DNA of 64,000 bases from Syngnathus acus (lineage: Eukaryota > Chordata > Actinopteri > Syngnathiformes > Syngnathidae). Location of the stretch: contig NC_051094.1 of NCBI RefSeq assembly GCF_901709675.1, forward strand, positions 17,708,501-17,772,500, in the 5' to 3' direction. The notes below the pieces were generated by a model, which saw only the letters and a list, made by a program, of their open reading frames with translations, did not search any database and was not told the origin of the DNA. This document shows, piece after piece, positions 19,792-29,529 of this stretch. The first letter of the stretch is position 1; each line of letters begins with the position of its first letter. The translations under genes were made by a program, and so were the position numbers.

Positions 19792-20655
19792 GTGGAGAAG
19801 GACGCCGTGTCATGTGTTGTTGACATGCCAATGCCAAGAGCTGCAGAGCACGGTCGCGTCGAGGCTGGAGTTTCGCGCCCGAAGGAGCGTGAGGCCGCCA
19901 TGACGGGTCTGCGTCACGACGCTGTGGTGGGTGTTGCCGCGGTTTGTCCGGGGGTGCATGCGCATGGCGGCGCCCTCGGGCTTGCATTGCCAGTGATGAA
20001 GGCGCCAAAGTTTTGTGGGAAAGAAAGTTGGGAGGCCTATCAAGCACAGTTTGAGTTGGTGGCTGATGCTGCTGGTTGGTCGGGGAAGGTGAAAGCGGCA
20101 CAGCTGACTTGACTACGGCACGCTAGTGGACTCTTTGCAGAGGTGTTTTGGAGAATATAATTTGAGAGCCTTCTACGCTATGAGTTAAGCAGCGTGATCG
20201 CCGCCCGGGAGAGCCGCTCCGCTGTCTTGCCCATGAGATTGAGACCCCGAGTCGGTGCGCATTTGCTGGTGTGCCAAATGGGGTCCACAGTAAACTGATT
20301 TGTGACCAGTTTGTCCAATCTCTCAGACCAGATGAGCTGCGCCTGCATGTTCAGCTCAACCACCCGGCATCCCTGGGGGTGGTGCTTGTTCTTGCCATTG
20401 AAAGAGAGAGTCCAGGGGGCCCTGCAGACAACAATCTTTCCTGTGTCTGCAACATCGTTGGCAGCGGAGGAGCGGTGCAGACCAACGTGGGTGGAGGAGC
20501 TGGTGTGCGCAATTAATGCCCGCACAACTGCACAGCATGAGGAGAAGAGCAGTCGACGAGCACGCTCCACTGTCTGCTGGGGGTGTGGCCAGCCAGGTCA
20601 TCTCCTGCGGAGCTGCCTGAGGAATCAGCAGGGAAACGAGAAGGGGTCCGTGTAA
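19792..20655 (+). pseudogene. Gypsy gag remnant with zinc knuckle
   Basis: A capsid-like start (PKFCGKESWEAYQAQFELVA) ends at a stop near 20112. After several frame changes a CCHC zinc knuckle CWGCGQPGHLLRSC (C-x2-C-x4-H-x4-C) appears at about 20575-20620. Most of the capsid helices are gone. Nucleic-acid binding by the knuckle is family knowledge; this copy cannot make an intact Gag. Confidence 0.8.
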
Positions 20656-22007
20656 CCGGGACGACGCGGACCCTGCCAGTTGTGGACCGGGAACAGCAAC
20701 CTGCATGCAAAGGAGCCGCATGTGGGGGCCCCCATGTCCAGGACGAGGCTGTTGTAACTGTGGGCTGGACAGATGTCGGGGACCCCAGTCATGTTCGCGT
20801 GCGGATTGGAAATGTTTCCTGCGCAGCCCTGGTGGACTCTGGGTCTTCAGCCACAATTGTGAGGCCCGACGTTGTTCCAGTGGGAACCGTTTTAGGACCA
20901 GCCTCGACTAAGCTGAAGACAGTGACTGGAGAAACAGCTCATATGAGGGGCAAAAGTACATTTGAGTTCGTCCTGGGCGGGTTGTTAACAACGCACTCAG
21001 CTTGGGTGGCGGATGTGAGGGACCCTTGTATTCTGGGTCGGGACTTCTTGAGAGCTGCAAAGTGTGTGGTGGACTTGGGAGCTGGTGTGCTCATCCTGCC
21101 AAATGGTCTGCGAATGAAGATGATTACGGCATCGCAAGGCAGAGATGAAGGGGTGACCATCAATACAACAGATCTTACAACGGACAACCTGCTGGTCCGG
21201 CCCGCACTACACCACTCCCCTCAGCAGTCAACGGCAAGCCGAGTAAAATTTGCCCACCCTATGATGGACCGCATGCTGGGGGGAGCAAAGTCGTCCAGCC
21301 CAGAATTGTCAGTGGCAGCAAAAGACCGAACTGGGGCAATCCGGTCCATCTGGGAAAGGAACCGCAAAGGGCTGACTGCTGAGCAGAAGGAGCAGTTGTG
21401 GCAGGTCTTCTGGGAGTTTGAGAGCATCTTTGCCCTCAATGAGAATGACGTGGGCCTCACTCACTTGGTTGAGCATCACATCGACAGCGGTGAGGCAGGA
21501 ACTGTCAAGGTGCGTCTGCGGCGTCTGCCTCTGGCCCGACAGGAGACTGCAGATCAGGAGGTCTGCGCCATGCTGGAGGCAGGGATCATCGAGCTGTCCA
21601 ACAGCCCGTGGGAAGCTGGTGTGGTCATGGTCCCGAGAAAAAACAGCAGTGTGGATCTCAGGCCACTCAATAAAGTGACAAGGAAGGATTGCTACCCGCC
21701 CCCGAGGATAGATGAGACTTTGGATCTGGTCTCAGGGTCTGCATGGTTCTCGTCACTCGACTTGCGCAGTGGCTATTGGCAGGTCCCCCTCACCGTTGAG
21801 TCCAGACCTAAGACAGCATTCTGTACCATCAGAGGACATTGGCAGTTTAAGGTCATTAGTTTTGGACTATGCAATGCCCCAGGGACGTTTGAGCGTTTGA
21901 TGGACACTGTGCTCGCAAACATTCCCCAGCAAGAATGTTTGGTGCATCTAGACGACGTTCTAGTTCATGACCGGACCTTCGCAGCCGTTCTCAAATCTCT
22001 GAGCTAG
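20583..22007 (+). pseudogene. Gypsy pol remnant: protease and reverse transcriptase
   Basis: One open frame of 474 codons. The aspartic protease has DSGSSATIV and CILGRDFL. The RT has DLRPLNKVTRKDCYPPPRID, WFSSLDLRSGYWQVPL with the first catalytic Asp, ISFGLCNAPGTFERLMD and HLDDVLVH, where the usual Tyr before LDD is His. It ends at a TAG in the palm/thumb region (22005-22007). RNase H is nearly absent downstream: only an FVWMPDCQEVF-type connection remains. Confidence 0.88.
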
Positions 22008-22348
22008 GGAGAATTGCAACTGAAACTGCATCCAGAGAAGTGCCACTTTATGCAGCGGGAAGTGGAGTTTCTGGACCACCGAGTGAATGGAGAGAGCATC
22101 GGTACGCTGGAGGAGAAAGTCAAATCTTGGGGCTTGCCTCGTATTACAGTCAAGGGATTTTCGTCCATTGTTTCATCTTCTTCGAGACAACCAACCCTTT
22201 GTGTGGATGCCGGACTGTCAGGAGGTATTCTCCAACCTAAGAAGAGCCCTCACGAGCGCTCCTGTCCTTGCACCACCGGATCCAACCTTGCCTGGACACA
22301 GATGCTAGCGATGTCGGCATGCGGGGGTGTCGCAAGTAACGTCGGGGC

Positions 22349-23146
22349 ATGTTCTGCCGGTTTGGAACTGCAGATATTCTCCACAGTGACCAGGGCAGGA
22401 ACTTTGGGTCCAAGGTTTTTGCTGCCCTTTGTGAACGCCTGGACATGCAGAAGACATGCACAACACCTTTGCATCCACAGAGTGATGGCTTGGTGGAACG
22501 GTTTAACTGCACCATGCAGCAGCAGCTCGCCATCCTCACCTCAAAACACCAGCGTGACTGGGACCGACACATTCCGCTGGTACTGATGGCCTATTGTTCA
22601 GCTGTCCAAAGTTCAACTAGCTGCACCGCTGCTCTGCTGATGCTTGGCCGGGACGCCAGTGGATGGCTTTTGGGCGACTCCTAGACAGCTGTGAGGGGCA
22701 GCCGGGGTTGGAGTATGCTTGGAGGCCGGTTGGAGGTCGCGCATGCATTTGCCCGGGACCAGCTCGATAAAGCCGGCGTGCGCAAAAAGCGGACCTATGA
22801 TGTGCGGAGCAAGGGGCGGAGCTTTCTAGTCGATGAGCTAGTTTGGGTGTACACACCTAAGCATAAGAGGGGGCGCTACCCCAAGTTAGACTGCCATTGG
22901 GATGGAGCATAACGAGTGCTCGAGCGGGTGGGGGAGGTGGTGTACCAAGTGGCAGTTCCCCATCGGGGTAGGAGAGTAGCCCTGCATCGAGACAGGTTAG
23001 CCCCATACCAGGGCAGTGATGTGCCCGTATTTGAGACGGTATCGTCCATGGATGTCCCTGCTCAGCCGGCTGGAGATGGATACAGGCCAGACCGCCCTCA
23101 GAGGACGAGGCGAAGACCGCGACCGCTGGAGGACTTTGTTTGTTGA
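22349..23146 (+). pseudogene. Gypsy integrase remnant
   Basis: ADILHSDQGRNFGSKVFAAL and PQSDGLVERFNCTM give the second Asp and the Glu of the integrase DDE core; the first Asp is lost in the upstream deletion. The frame stops near 22682, reopens with VDELVWVYTPKHKRGRYPKL, stops at 22910, then gives a C-terminal part ending near 23146 in an RPQRTRRRPRPL tail. Not functional. Confidence 0.82.
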
Positions 23147-23160
23147 CCCCTAGGGGTCGA

Positions 23161-23223
23161 GGGTTTCATAAAGAGGAGGGCAGTTTCATAAAGGGGAGGC
23201 AGTTTCATAAAGGGGAGGCAGTT
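23161..23223 (+). repeat. Threefold polypurine-tract repeat before the 3' LTR
   Basis: GTTTCATAAAGGGGAGGCA occurs three times in tandem with small differences, the last copy abutting the LTR. Confidence 0.85.
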
Positions 23224-23435
23224 TGTTATTGTGCATTATGGGAAATGTGAGGGCGGGGGACCCGGTTGGGCAGGAAATGACGCGGAACGAGGGCACAAGT
23301 GTGCGAGTGTGGAGTAGATGGGCGTGAGTTGTGGCTGCCAGCAGCCCATGAGTAAGTTGTTATTTTGAGTTCAATAAAAGCAACTAAGTTGCACCCGCTA
23401 CTGGTTTCATCTTCGACCACGTCGAGGGCATTACA
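23224..23435 (+). repeat. 3' LTR of the Gypsy element
   Basis: 212 bp, TG...CA, matching the 5' LTR with substitutions and a short indel. TTCAATAAAAGCAACTAAG is the poly(A) region. Confidence 0.92.
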
Positions 23436-23440
23436 ATGTT

Positions 23441-23916
23441 GTATGTACCCAAACTAGTCGAAACACAGTGTTGTGATTAATGCTTAGCAGCAAGATTCAT
23501 CTGTTTTTTTTAGCCATCTCAGAGGGGGAACCCAATATGCCACTTGCTGTTGACTGAAAATGACATCACAGTTGCCAGGTCACAACTAATCATGGCTCAG
23601 TGTCAGAAAACTAGTGAAAAATATCTATAACCCTTTCTTTCTACAGGTCTTTCACAGGTATAAACTTGGAGACCGAGGAATTTTACATCTATGAACACTA
23701 CAACCAATTTGCTCCCAGTAGATCTGGCAGCGCCTTGGATGGCAGCAGCCTCCCATTGGTATATGAATGTGTGTCTTGGAATGGATGAATGTGAATCATT
23801 GTAAAGCGATTTTGGCACCATATGGTGTAGATAAAGTGCTACAGTGCAGTCCATTTACAACCAAAAGTAATGGATAAAAATTAGTAGGGTAGGCCTGTAA
23901 CTATCTGAGAACGTAC
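23441..23916. other. Intron sequence, little recognised
   Basis: Part of the last stxbp1 intron. 23760-23860 (ATTGTAAAGCGATTTTGGCA, ATAAAGTGCTA) resembles the 3' region of a common fish interspersed repeat. Otherwise nothing. Confidence 0.4.
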
Positions 23917-24074
23917 CAATTAGGGCCTCCCATTTGCCATTGGCTTGGGTGACCTCATACACACAGCGCATCTCACTGTAGGTCATTCCTCCAACAATGA
24001 AGACAATAACCCTTGGCCCCGTCTTCACCTCTGTGGGGCCCCGGTTTTTGTGCCAGTTACCATAGCGGGCAGTA
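23917..24074 (-). CDS. stxbp1: stxbp1 penultimate coding exon
   Basis: 158 bp with acceptor ATCTAG and donor GTACGT on the minus strand. The first base completes the Ser codon begun in the upstream exon; the last G starts the Gly of GSTHILTP. It encodes [20 protein letters not shown], then [20 protein letters not shown] and [13 protein letters not shown]. This is the Sec1 beta-sheet core with the signature GP(R)xIxFIxGG and the EMRxxYEVTQ motif of Munc18 proteins. Sequence is closer to Munc18-1 than to Munc18-2 as I know them. Confidence 0.97.
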
Positions 24075-24328
24075 CTAGATAAAAAGAAAAAAAGAGAAAC
24101 ATGACATAAATATCTATTTACATTTATACCGTATTCATTACATCACACACTGAACCAGACCATACACATGCAGGAAAGGTGAGTAAACAAGTGCCTAGAG
24201 ATTGAATTGTATGTTCATGCAGCCAAAACACAATATTTCATATTGAAGGCTCATCTGCGAAAATTACACAGCAGTCACAGCTTACAGTTACAAACCGGAT
24301 TCGGTTGAAGTTGGGAAATTGTGTAAAG

Positions 24329-24548
24329 TTGAAGTTAAAGTCCCAATGATCGTCACACACACATCTGGGTGTGGTGAAATTTGTCCTCTGCATTTAACCC
24401 ATCCCCGTGTGATTTTGATCCATCCCCTGGGGGAGAGGGGAGCAGTGAGCAGCAGCGGTGCCGCGCTCGGGAATCATTTGGTGATCTAACCCCCCAAATT
24501 CCAACCCTTAATGCTGAGATTTTTATAGTCTTTGGTATGACCCGGCCG
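24329..24548 (-). mobile_element. SINE-A lacking tRNA head, inside Tc1 terminal region
   Basis: AAGTCCCAATGATCGTCACA to ATGACCCGGCCG. It interrupts the left end of the Tc1 element a few bases inside GGGAAATTGTGTAAA. As in pogo-like copies A and D, the SINE starts at the CCGGCCGG just past the B box. Confidence 0.88.
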
Positions 24549-25480
24549 TAAATAAATGTAAATAAAACCAAAATACGATTTGAAAATCCTTCTCAACCCA
24601 TATTCAATTGATACACTACAAAGACAACATATTTAATGTTCAAACTGATAAACTTAATTGTTTTTTGCCAAATAATAATTAACTTTGAATTTCATGGCTG
24701 CAACATTTCCAGTAGAAGTTGGGAAAGGTGGCAAAAAATACTGAGAAAGCTGAGAAAAGCTCATCAAACACCTATTTGGAACATCCCACATGTGATCAGG
24801 CTAATTGGGTACCATGATTGGGTATAAAAGGAGCCTCCCCAAACATGCTCAGTCATTCACAAGCAAGGATGGGGCGAGGTTCACCACTTTGTCCACAACT
24901 GCATGAGAAAATAGTTGAACAGTTTAAAAACAACATTTCTCAAAGCAAAATTGCAAGGAATTTAGGGATTTCAACATCTACGGTCCATAATATCATCAAA
25001 AGGTTCGGAGAATCTGGTGAAATCACTGCACATAAGCGCCACGGCCGGAAACCAAGACTGAATGACCCTGACCTTTGATCCCTCAGACGGCATTGCCTTA
25101 AAAACCGACATGAGTGTGTAAAGGATATCACCAAATCGGCTCAGGAAAACTTCAGAAAACCACTGTCAGTAAATACAGTTCATCACTACATCAGTAAGTG
25201 CGAGTTAAAACTCTACCATGCAAAGCAAAAGCCGTTTATGAACAACATCCAGAAACACCGCCGGGTTCTCTGGGCCCGAGCTCATGTAAAATGGACTGAT
25301 GCACAATGGAAAAGTGTTTTGTGGTCTGATGAGTCCACTATTCAAATAGTTTTTGGAAACACTGGACGTTGTGTCCTCCGGACCAAAGAGGAAGCGGACC
25401 ATCCGGACTGTTATCAACGCAAAGTTCAAAAGCCAACATCTGTGATGGTATGGGGGTGCATTAGTTCCCATGGCGTAGGT

Positions 25481-26034
25481 CAGTGGTCCCCAACCACCGG
25501 GCCGCGGACCGGTACCGGTCCGTGGGTCACTTGGTACCGGGCCGCCAAGCCGCACAGAAAAAAAAAAAATTATCGACGATCAATTAATTCAGGTCAAGAC
25601 ACTCGTCCCGGTCACGTGACATGTTTCCCCAGTCGAGCCCGCAAAGCTAATATGTGGCGACAGGCTAACTAACCAGGCAATGAAGCATTCAAAACTGCTT
25701 CAACACATGGAGACCAAGCATCCTGCAATAAAAGACAAACCTTAATCACTTCGGGTGTCATTGTCTCCGATTACGTCTAGATGGGACCGGCTCGTTTCTG
25801 AGAAACAAACTCAGTGCTCCCACTAATTCAACGTAATGGTGAGTTTTATTTTTGTCATTTGTACTTGTTTTTATGTCAGTCGTATCATTTTATTTCATCG
25901 TATTTATATATTTATTATAAATGTATTATTTATTTATTTATATAAATGTATTATTTATTTATATAAATGCCGGTCCGCGAAAATATTTCTGACATGTAAC
26001 CGGTCCGTGGCGCAAAAAAGGTTGGGGACCACTG
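25481..26034 (+). mobile_element. hAT MITE retaining part of a BED zinc finger
   Basis: Ends CAGTGGTCCCCAACC and GGTTGGGGACCACTG, perfect inverted repeats, with a perfect 8-bp duplication GCGTAGGT (25473-25480, 26035-26042). At about 25679-25740 the plus strand still encodes MKHSKLLQHMETKHPAIKD, the His-x4-His half of a BED finger as in ZBED-type hAT transposases, showing derivation from an autonomous hAT by internal deletion. Confidence 0.9.
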
Positions 26035-26668
26035 GCGTAGGTGACTTACATTTCTGTGAAGGCAACATAAATGCTGAAAAGTACATACAGATTTTGGAGC
26101 AACATATGCTGCAATCCAAGCGACGTCTTTTTCATGGACGCCGCTGCTTATTTCAGCAAGATAATGCCAAGCCACATTCTGCATGTGTTACAATAGTAAA
26201 CAAAGTAAAAGAGTCCAGGTTCTCCCCTGGCCCGCTTGCAGTCCAGACCTGTCTCCCATTGAAAATGTGTGGCGCATTATGAAGCGTAAAATACGACAGG
26301 GAAGACCCCGGACTGTTGAACAACTGAAGCGGTTCATCAAGCAAGAATGGGAAAGAATTGCACATGAGAAGTTAAGAGAATTAGTCTCCTCTATTCCAAA
26401 ACGTTTATTGAGTGTTATTAAAAGGAAAGGTGATGTAACGAAGTGGTAAACATGCCCTTTCCCACCTTCTACTGCACGTTTTGCAGCCATGAAATTCTAA
26501 GTTAATCATTATTTGTAAAATAAAATAAAGTTTATGAGTTTGAGCATTAAATATGTTGTCTTTGTAGTGTATTCAATTGGCTATAGGTTGGAAAGGATTT
26601 TCAAATCATTGTATTTTGTTTTTATTTACATTTTACACAATTTCCCGACTTCAACCGAATCCAGTTTG

Positions 26669-26990
26669 TACATGCAGAAAAAAATCCATAGAATAAGATT
26701 CTGCCCAAATATATTTGCATTCATCACCTGCTGCATTTGACAGCAAACATGCTAAATGATAGCAAATTGGCCAAACCCTTCATGACCTGAAATACATGTA
26801 CTTTGATGAATATGAGGAAAATAGACAATTTTCTTTTCTTAGTGAATAAAAGCATGAATGGTAATATGACAAAATCCAGACATTGAGGAAGTATGAATGT
26901 GAACTGATTGTAATGTTTATCCAAAATAGGATTGTTCATCCTGAGATGCACTCATGAGTCCCATTCTAGGAAACAAACAAAACAGTTATG
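26669..26990. other. Unique intron sequence
   Basis: No repeat or coding exon recognised. Confidence 0.5.
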
Positions 26991-28600
26991 GGGTAACAGA
27001 TCATAATAATCACTAGAAATTGCAATTTCTGGAGAAATTGCGTGTGAATGCGAAGAAGTTGAATAAATACTTGGGGAAAGCTGCAGAAAGATGTTCAAAG
27101 TTGAAACAGGTTGAATCGGTTGAAAAATGTAGTAATTAGAAGTGAAAAATGAAATTTTGTGAAATTTTGTGCAAATTTTAAACGTGAAAACGTGAAATTT
27201 TTTAATTTTTGGTAAGTGGGAAGATGTGGAATAGGTAGAGAAAAGATGAACAGTTGAAAGTTGGAATCGGTTGAAGTATGTAGAAATAAGAAGTGTGAAA
27301 TTTTGCAAAAGTTTGTGCAAATTTTAAACATAAGTTTGGGAATGTCCCCAATGTGATTTGAATGTGTTGAATTATGTGAATTTCAAACTGGAACAACGTA
27401 AATGTGAAATGTTGAATTTGCCATTAAGAATGAATGGGGAAAAATTTGCCTGAATTTTGTGAAAACGGAAAATATTTTGAACGAAATAAATGTAAGCAAC
27501 GGTGTCATGAATATTTGGAATAAGTGAAAAGTAGAACGGAGTGAATCGGTTGAAGTATGTGGAAGTATCCATCCATCCATCCATTTTCTGAACCGCTTAG
27601 TCCCCACGGGGGTCGCGGGTGTGCTGGAGCCTATCCCAACCGTCATCGGGCAGTAGGCGGGGGACACCCTGAACCGGTTGCCATCCAATCGCAGGGCACA
27701 CAGAGACAAACAACCATTTGCACTCGCACTCACACCTAGGGACAATTTGGAGTCTTCAATCGGCCTATCAAGCATGTTTTGTGATGTGGGAGGAAACCGG
27801 AGTGCCCGGAGAAAACCCTATGTGGAAGTAGTTAAGCGTCAAAAAAGTGAGCGGAATAAGTAGAATAATAATAACTAGAATTTGCAATTCCTGAAGAAAT
27901 TGCGTGAGAAGTTGAATAAATACTTGGGGTATGCTGCAGAATGATGTTGAAACGAGTTGAATCGGTTGAAAAATGCAGAAATTAGAGGTGAAATACGGAA
28001 TTTTGGAGAATTTGGTTGAATTTCAAATTTGAAAGTTTGGAATTTTTGGTAAGTGGGAAGTTGTGGAATAGGTAGGCAAAAGATGAAGAGTTGAAAGTTG
28101 GAATGGGTTGAATCGGTAGAGAAATGTAGAAATTAGAGTAGAAAAACGAAATTTTGGAGAATTTGGTAGAATTTCAAATTTGAAATTTTCTGTAAGTGGA
28201 AAGTTGTGGAATGGGTAGGCAAGAGATGAACAATTGAAACTTGGAATGGGTTGAATCGGTTGAAAAATGTAGAAATTAGAAGGGAAAAAGGAAATTTTGG
28301 AAAATTGGGTGTGAATTTCAAATTTGAAAATGTAAAATTTTTGGTAAGTGGGAAGTTGTGGAATAGGTAGGCAAAAGATGAACAGTTGAAAGTTGGAACG
28401 GGTTGAATCGGTTAAAAAATGTAGAAGTTAGAGCAAATGTTGAATCCCCATAGAGAATGAATGGGAATTTAAAAAAAAAGCAATTGCGCCAAAATGTTTT
28501 GAAATTTGGAACGAAACGTTCACTTTTGGGGTTAAAATGTTGAAACGGGTTTAATCGGACAAAAATTGCAAAAGTTAGCGAAAATGTAGCTATTTGGGGC
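26991..28600 (+). repeat. Degenerate minisatellite, older part
   Basis: Diverged units built from GTTGAAAGTTGGAA, GGGTTGAATCGGTTGAAAAA and GGAATAGGTAG, interrupted by a SINE-B at 27568-27818. Boundary phrases such as AATGTCCCCAATGTGATTTG and CGTAAATGTGAAATGTTGAA at 27340-27410 recur at 31330-31410, so the whole 27.0-31.6 kb block is probably a duplicated compound repeat. Confidence 0.75.
27568..27818 (-). mobile_element. SINE-B, 5' truncated, inside the minisatellite
   Basis: (ATCC)n then CATTTTCTGAACCGCTTAGT to GCCCGGAGAAAACCC. Perfect 12-bp target duplication TATGTGGAAGTA (27556-27567, 27819-27830). The tRNA head is missing, consistent with incomplete reverse transcription from the 3' end. 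Confidence 0.92.
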
Positions 28601-28614
28601 ACTTTGTGTTGAAA

Positions 28615-28960
28615 TAAGGTCACTTCCGGTTTGATTCAGGTCACTTCGGGTGTATTTGGGTCACTTTCGGTTTACCTAAGGTCACTTCCGGTTTAATTTA
28701 GGTCACTTCCGGTTTAGCTAAGGTCATTTCCGGTTTAATTTAGGTCACTTCCGGTTTAGCTAAAGTCACTTCCGGTTTATTTGGGGTCACTTCCTGTTTA
28801 AAAAGGTCGCTTCCGGTTTAAAAAGGTCACTTCCGGTTTTATTTGGGGTCACTTCCGGTTTACCTAAGGTCACTTCCGGTTCATTTGGGGTCACTTCCGG
28901 TTTGATTTGGGGCACTTCCGGTTCATTCTGGGTTCATTGGGGGCACTTCAGGGTCAATCC
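28615..28960 (+). repeat. About 20-bp tandem array with ETS-type sites
   Basis: Units like GGTCACTTCCGGTTTAATTT repeat about 17 times. ACTTCCGGT (reverse complement ACCGGAAGT, the ETS-family consensus) is exact in about ten units and has one change in others. AAGATGGCCGCC, a YY1-like site, follows at about 28962. Regulatory activity is inference. Confidence 0.85.
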
Positions 28961-29529
28961 AAGATGGCCGCCACACTGGAAGTGGGGGTCAACGGTTGAA
29001 TTGTGTAAGCATAGTGGAAGTGGGGGTGAAGGGGGTGAATATGGTAAGCATAAGGTGAACAAAATGAATAAAATTGGAATGGGTTGAATCGATTGAAAAA
29101 TGTAGAAATTAGAAGGGAAAAACTAAATTTTTGGAAAATTTGGTGTGAATTTCAAAATTGAAAATTTGGAAATTTTGGTAAGTGGGAAGGTGTGGAATAG
29201 GTAGGCAAAAGATGAACAGTTGAAAGTTGGAACGGGTTGAATCGGTTAAAAAATGTAGAAATTAGAGTAGAAAAACAAAATTGTAGAGAATTTGGTTGAA
29301 TTTCAAATTTGAAAATTTGGAATTTTTGTTAAGTGTGAAGTTGTGGAATAGGTAGGCAAAAGATGAACAGTTGAAAGATGGAACGGGTTGAATCGGTTAA
29401 AAAATGTAGAAGTTAGAGCAAATGTTGGAATAAGTGAAAAGTGGAACGGAGTGAATCGGTTGAAGTATGTGGAAGTAGTTAAGCGTCACAAAAGTGAGCG
29501 GAATAAGTAGAATAATAATAATAACTAGA

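Larger units (their letters stand above)
19473..23435 (+). mobile_element. Ty3/Gypsy LTR retrotransposon, complete outline, decayed
   Basis: Two LTRs (19473-19677 and 23224-23435) start TGTTATTGTG and end GGGCATTACA. The 5-bp duplication ATGTT is perfect (19468-19472, 23436-23440). A primer-binding site-like TGGTGTCAGAAGTAGG follows the 5' LTR within two bases, with a tRNA-Leu-type look. A polypurine tract AAAGGGGAGGCAG precedes the 3' LTR and is part of a threefold repeat. The inside keeps gag, protease, RT and integrase pieces with large deletions. LTRs differ at several positions, so the insertion is not recent. Confidence 0.93.
24291..26668 (+). mobile_element. Tc1-like transposon carrying a SINE and a hAT MITE
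   Basis: Terminal repeats CAAACCGGATTCGGTTGAAG and complement CTTCAACCGAATCCAGTTTG with TA on both sides (24289-24290, 26669-26670). The transposase runs from about 24818: HTH (ISQSKIARNLGISTSTVHNI), a GRKPRL linker, then WSDESTIQIVFG, LFQQDNAKPHSACV and SPIENVWRIMK, so all three DDE residues survive. It is inactivated by a TGA at 25076-25078, by a hAT insertion at 25481-26034 and by a frameshift near 26215. Removal of the hAT insertion and one duplication copy rejoins the frame exactly. Confidence 0.93.

Noticed and set aside
28615-28960. CRISPR-like repeat array
   Set aside because: Repeats are contiguous without unique spacers and the DNA is eukaryotic; it is a minisatellite.
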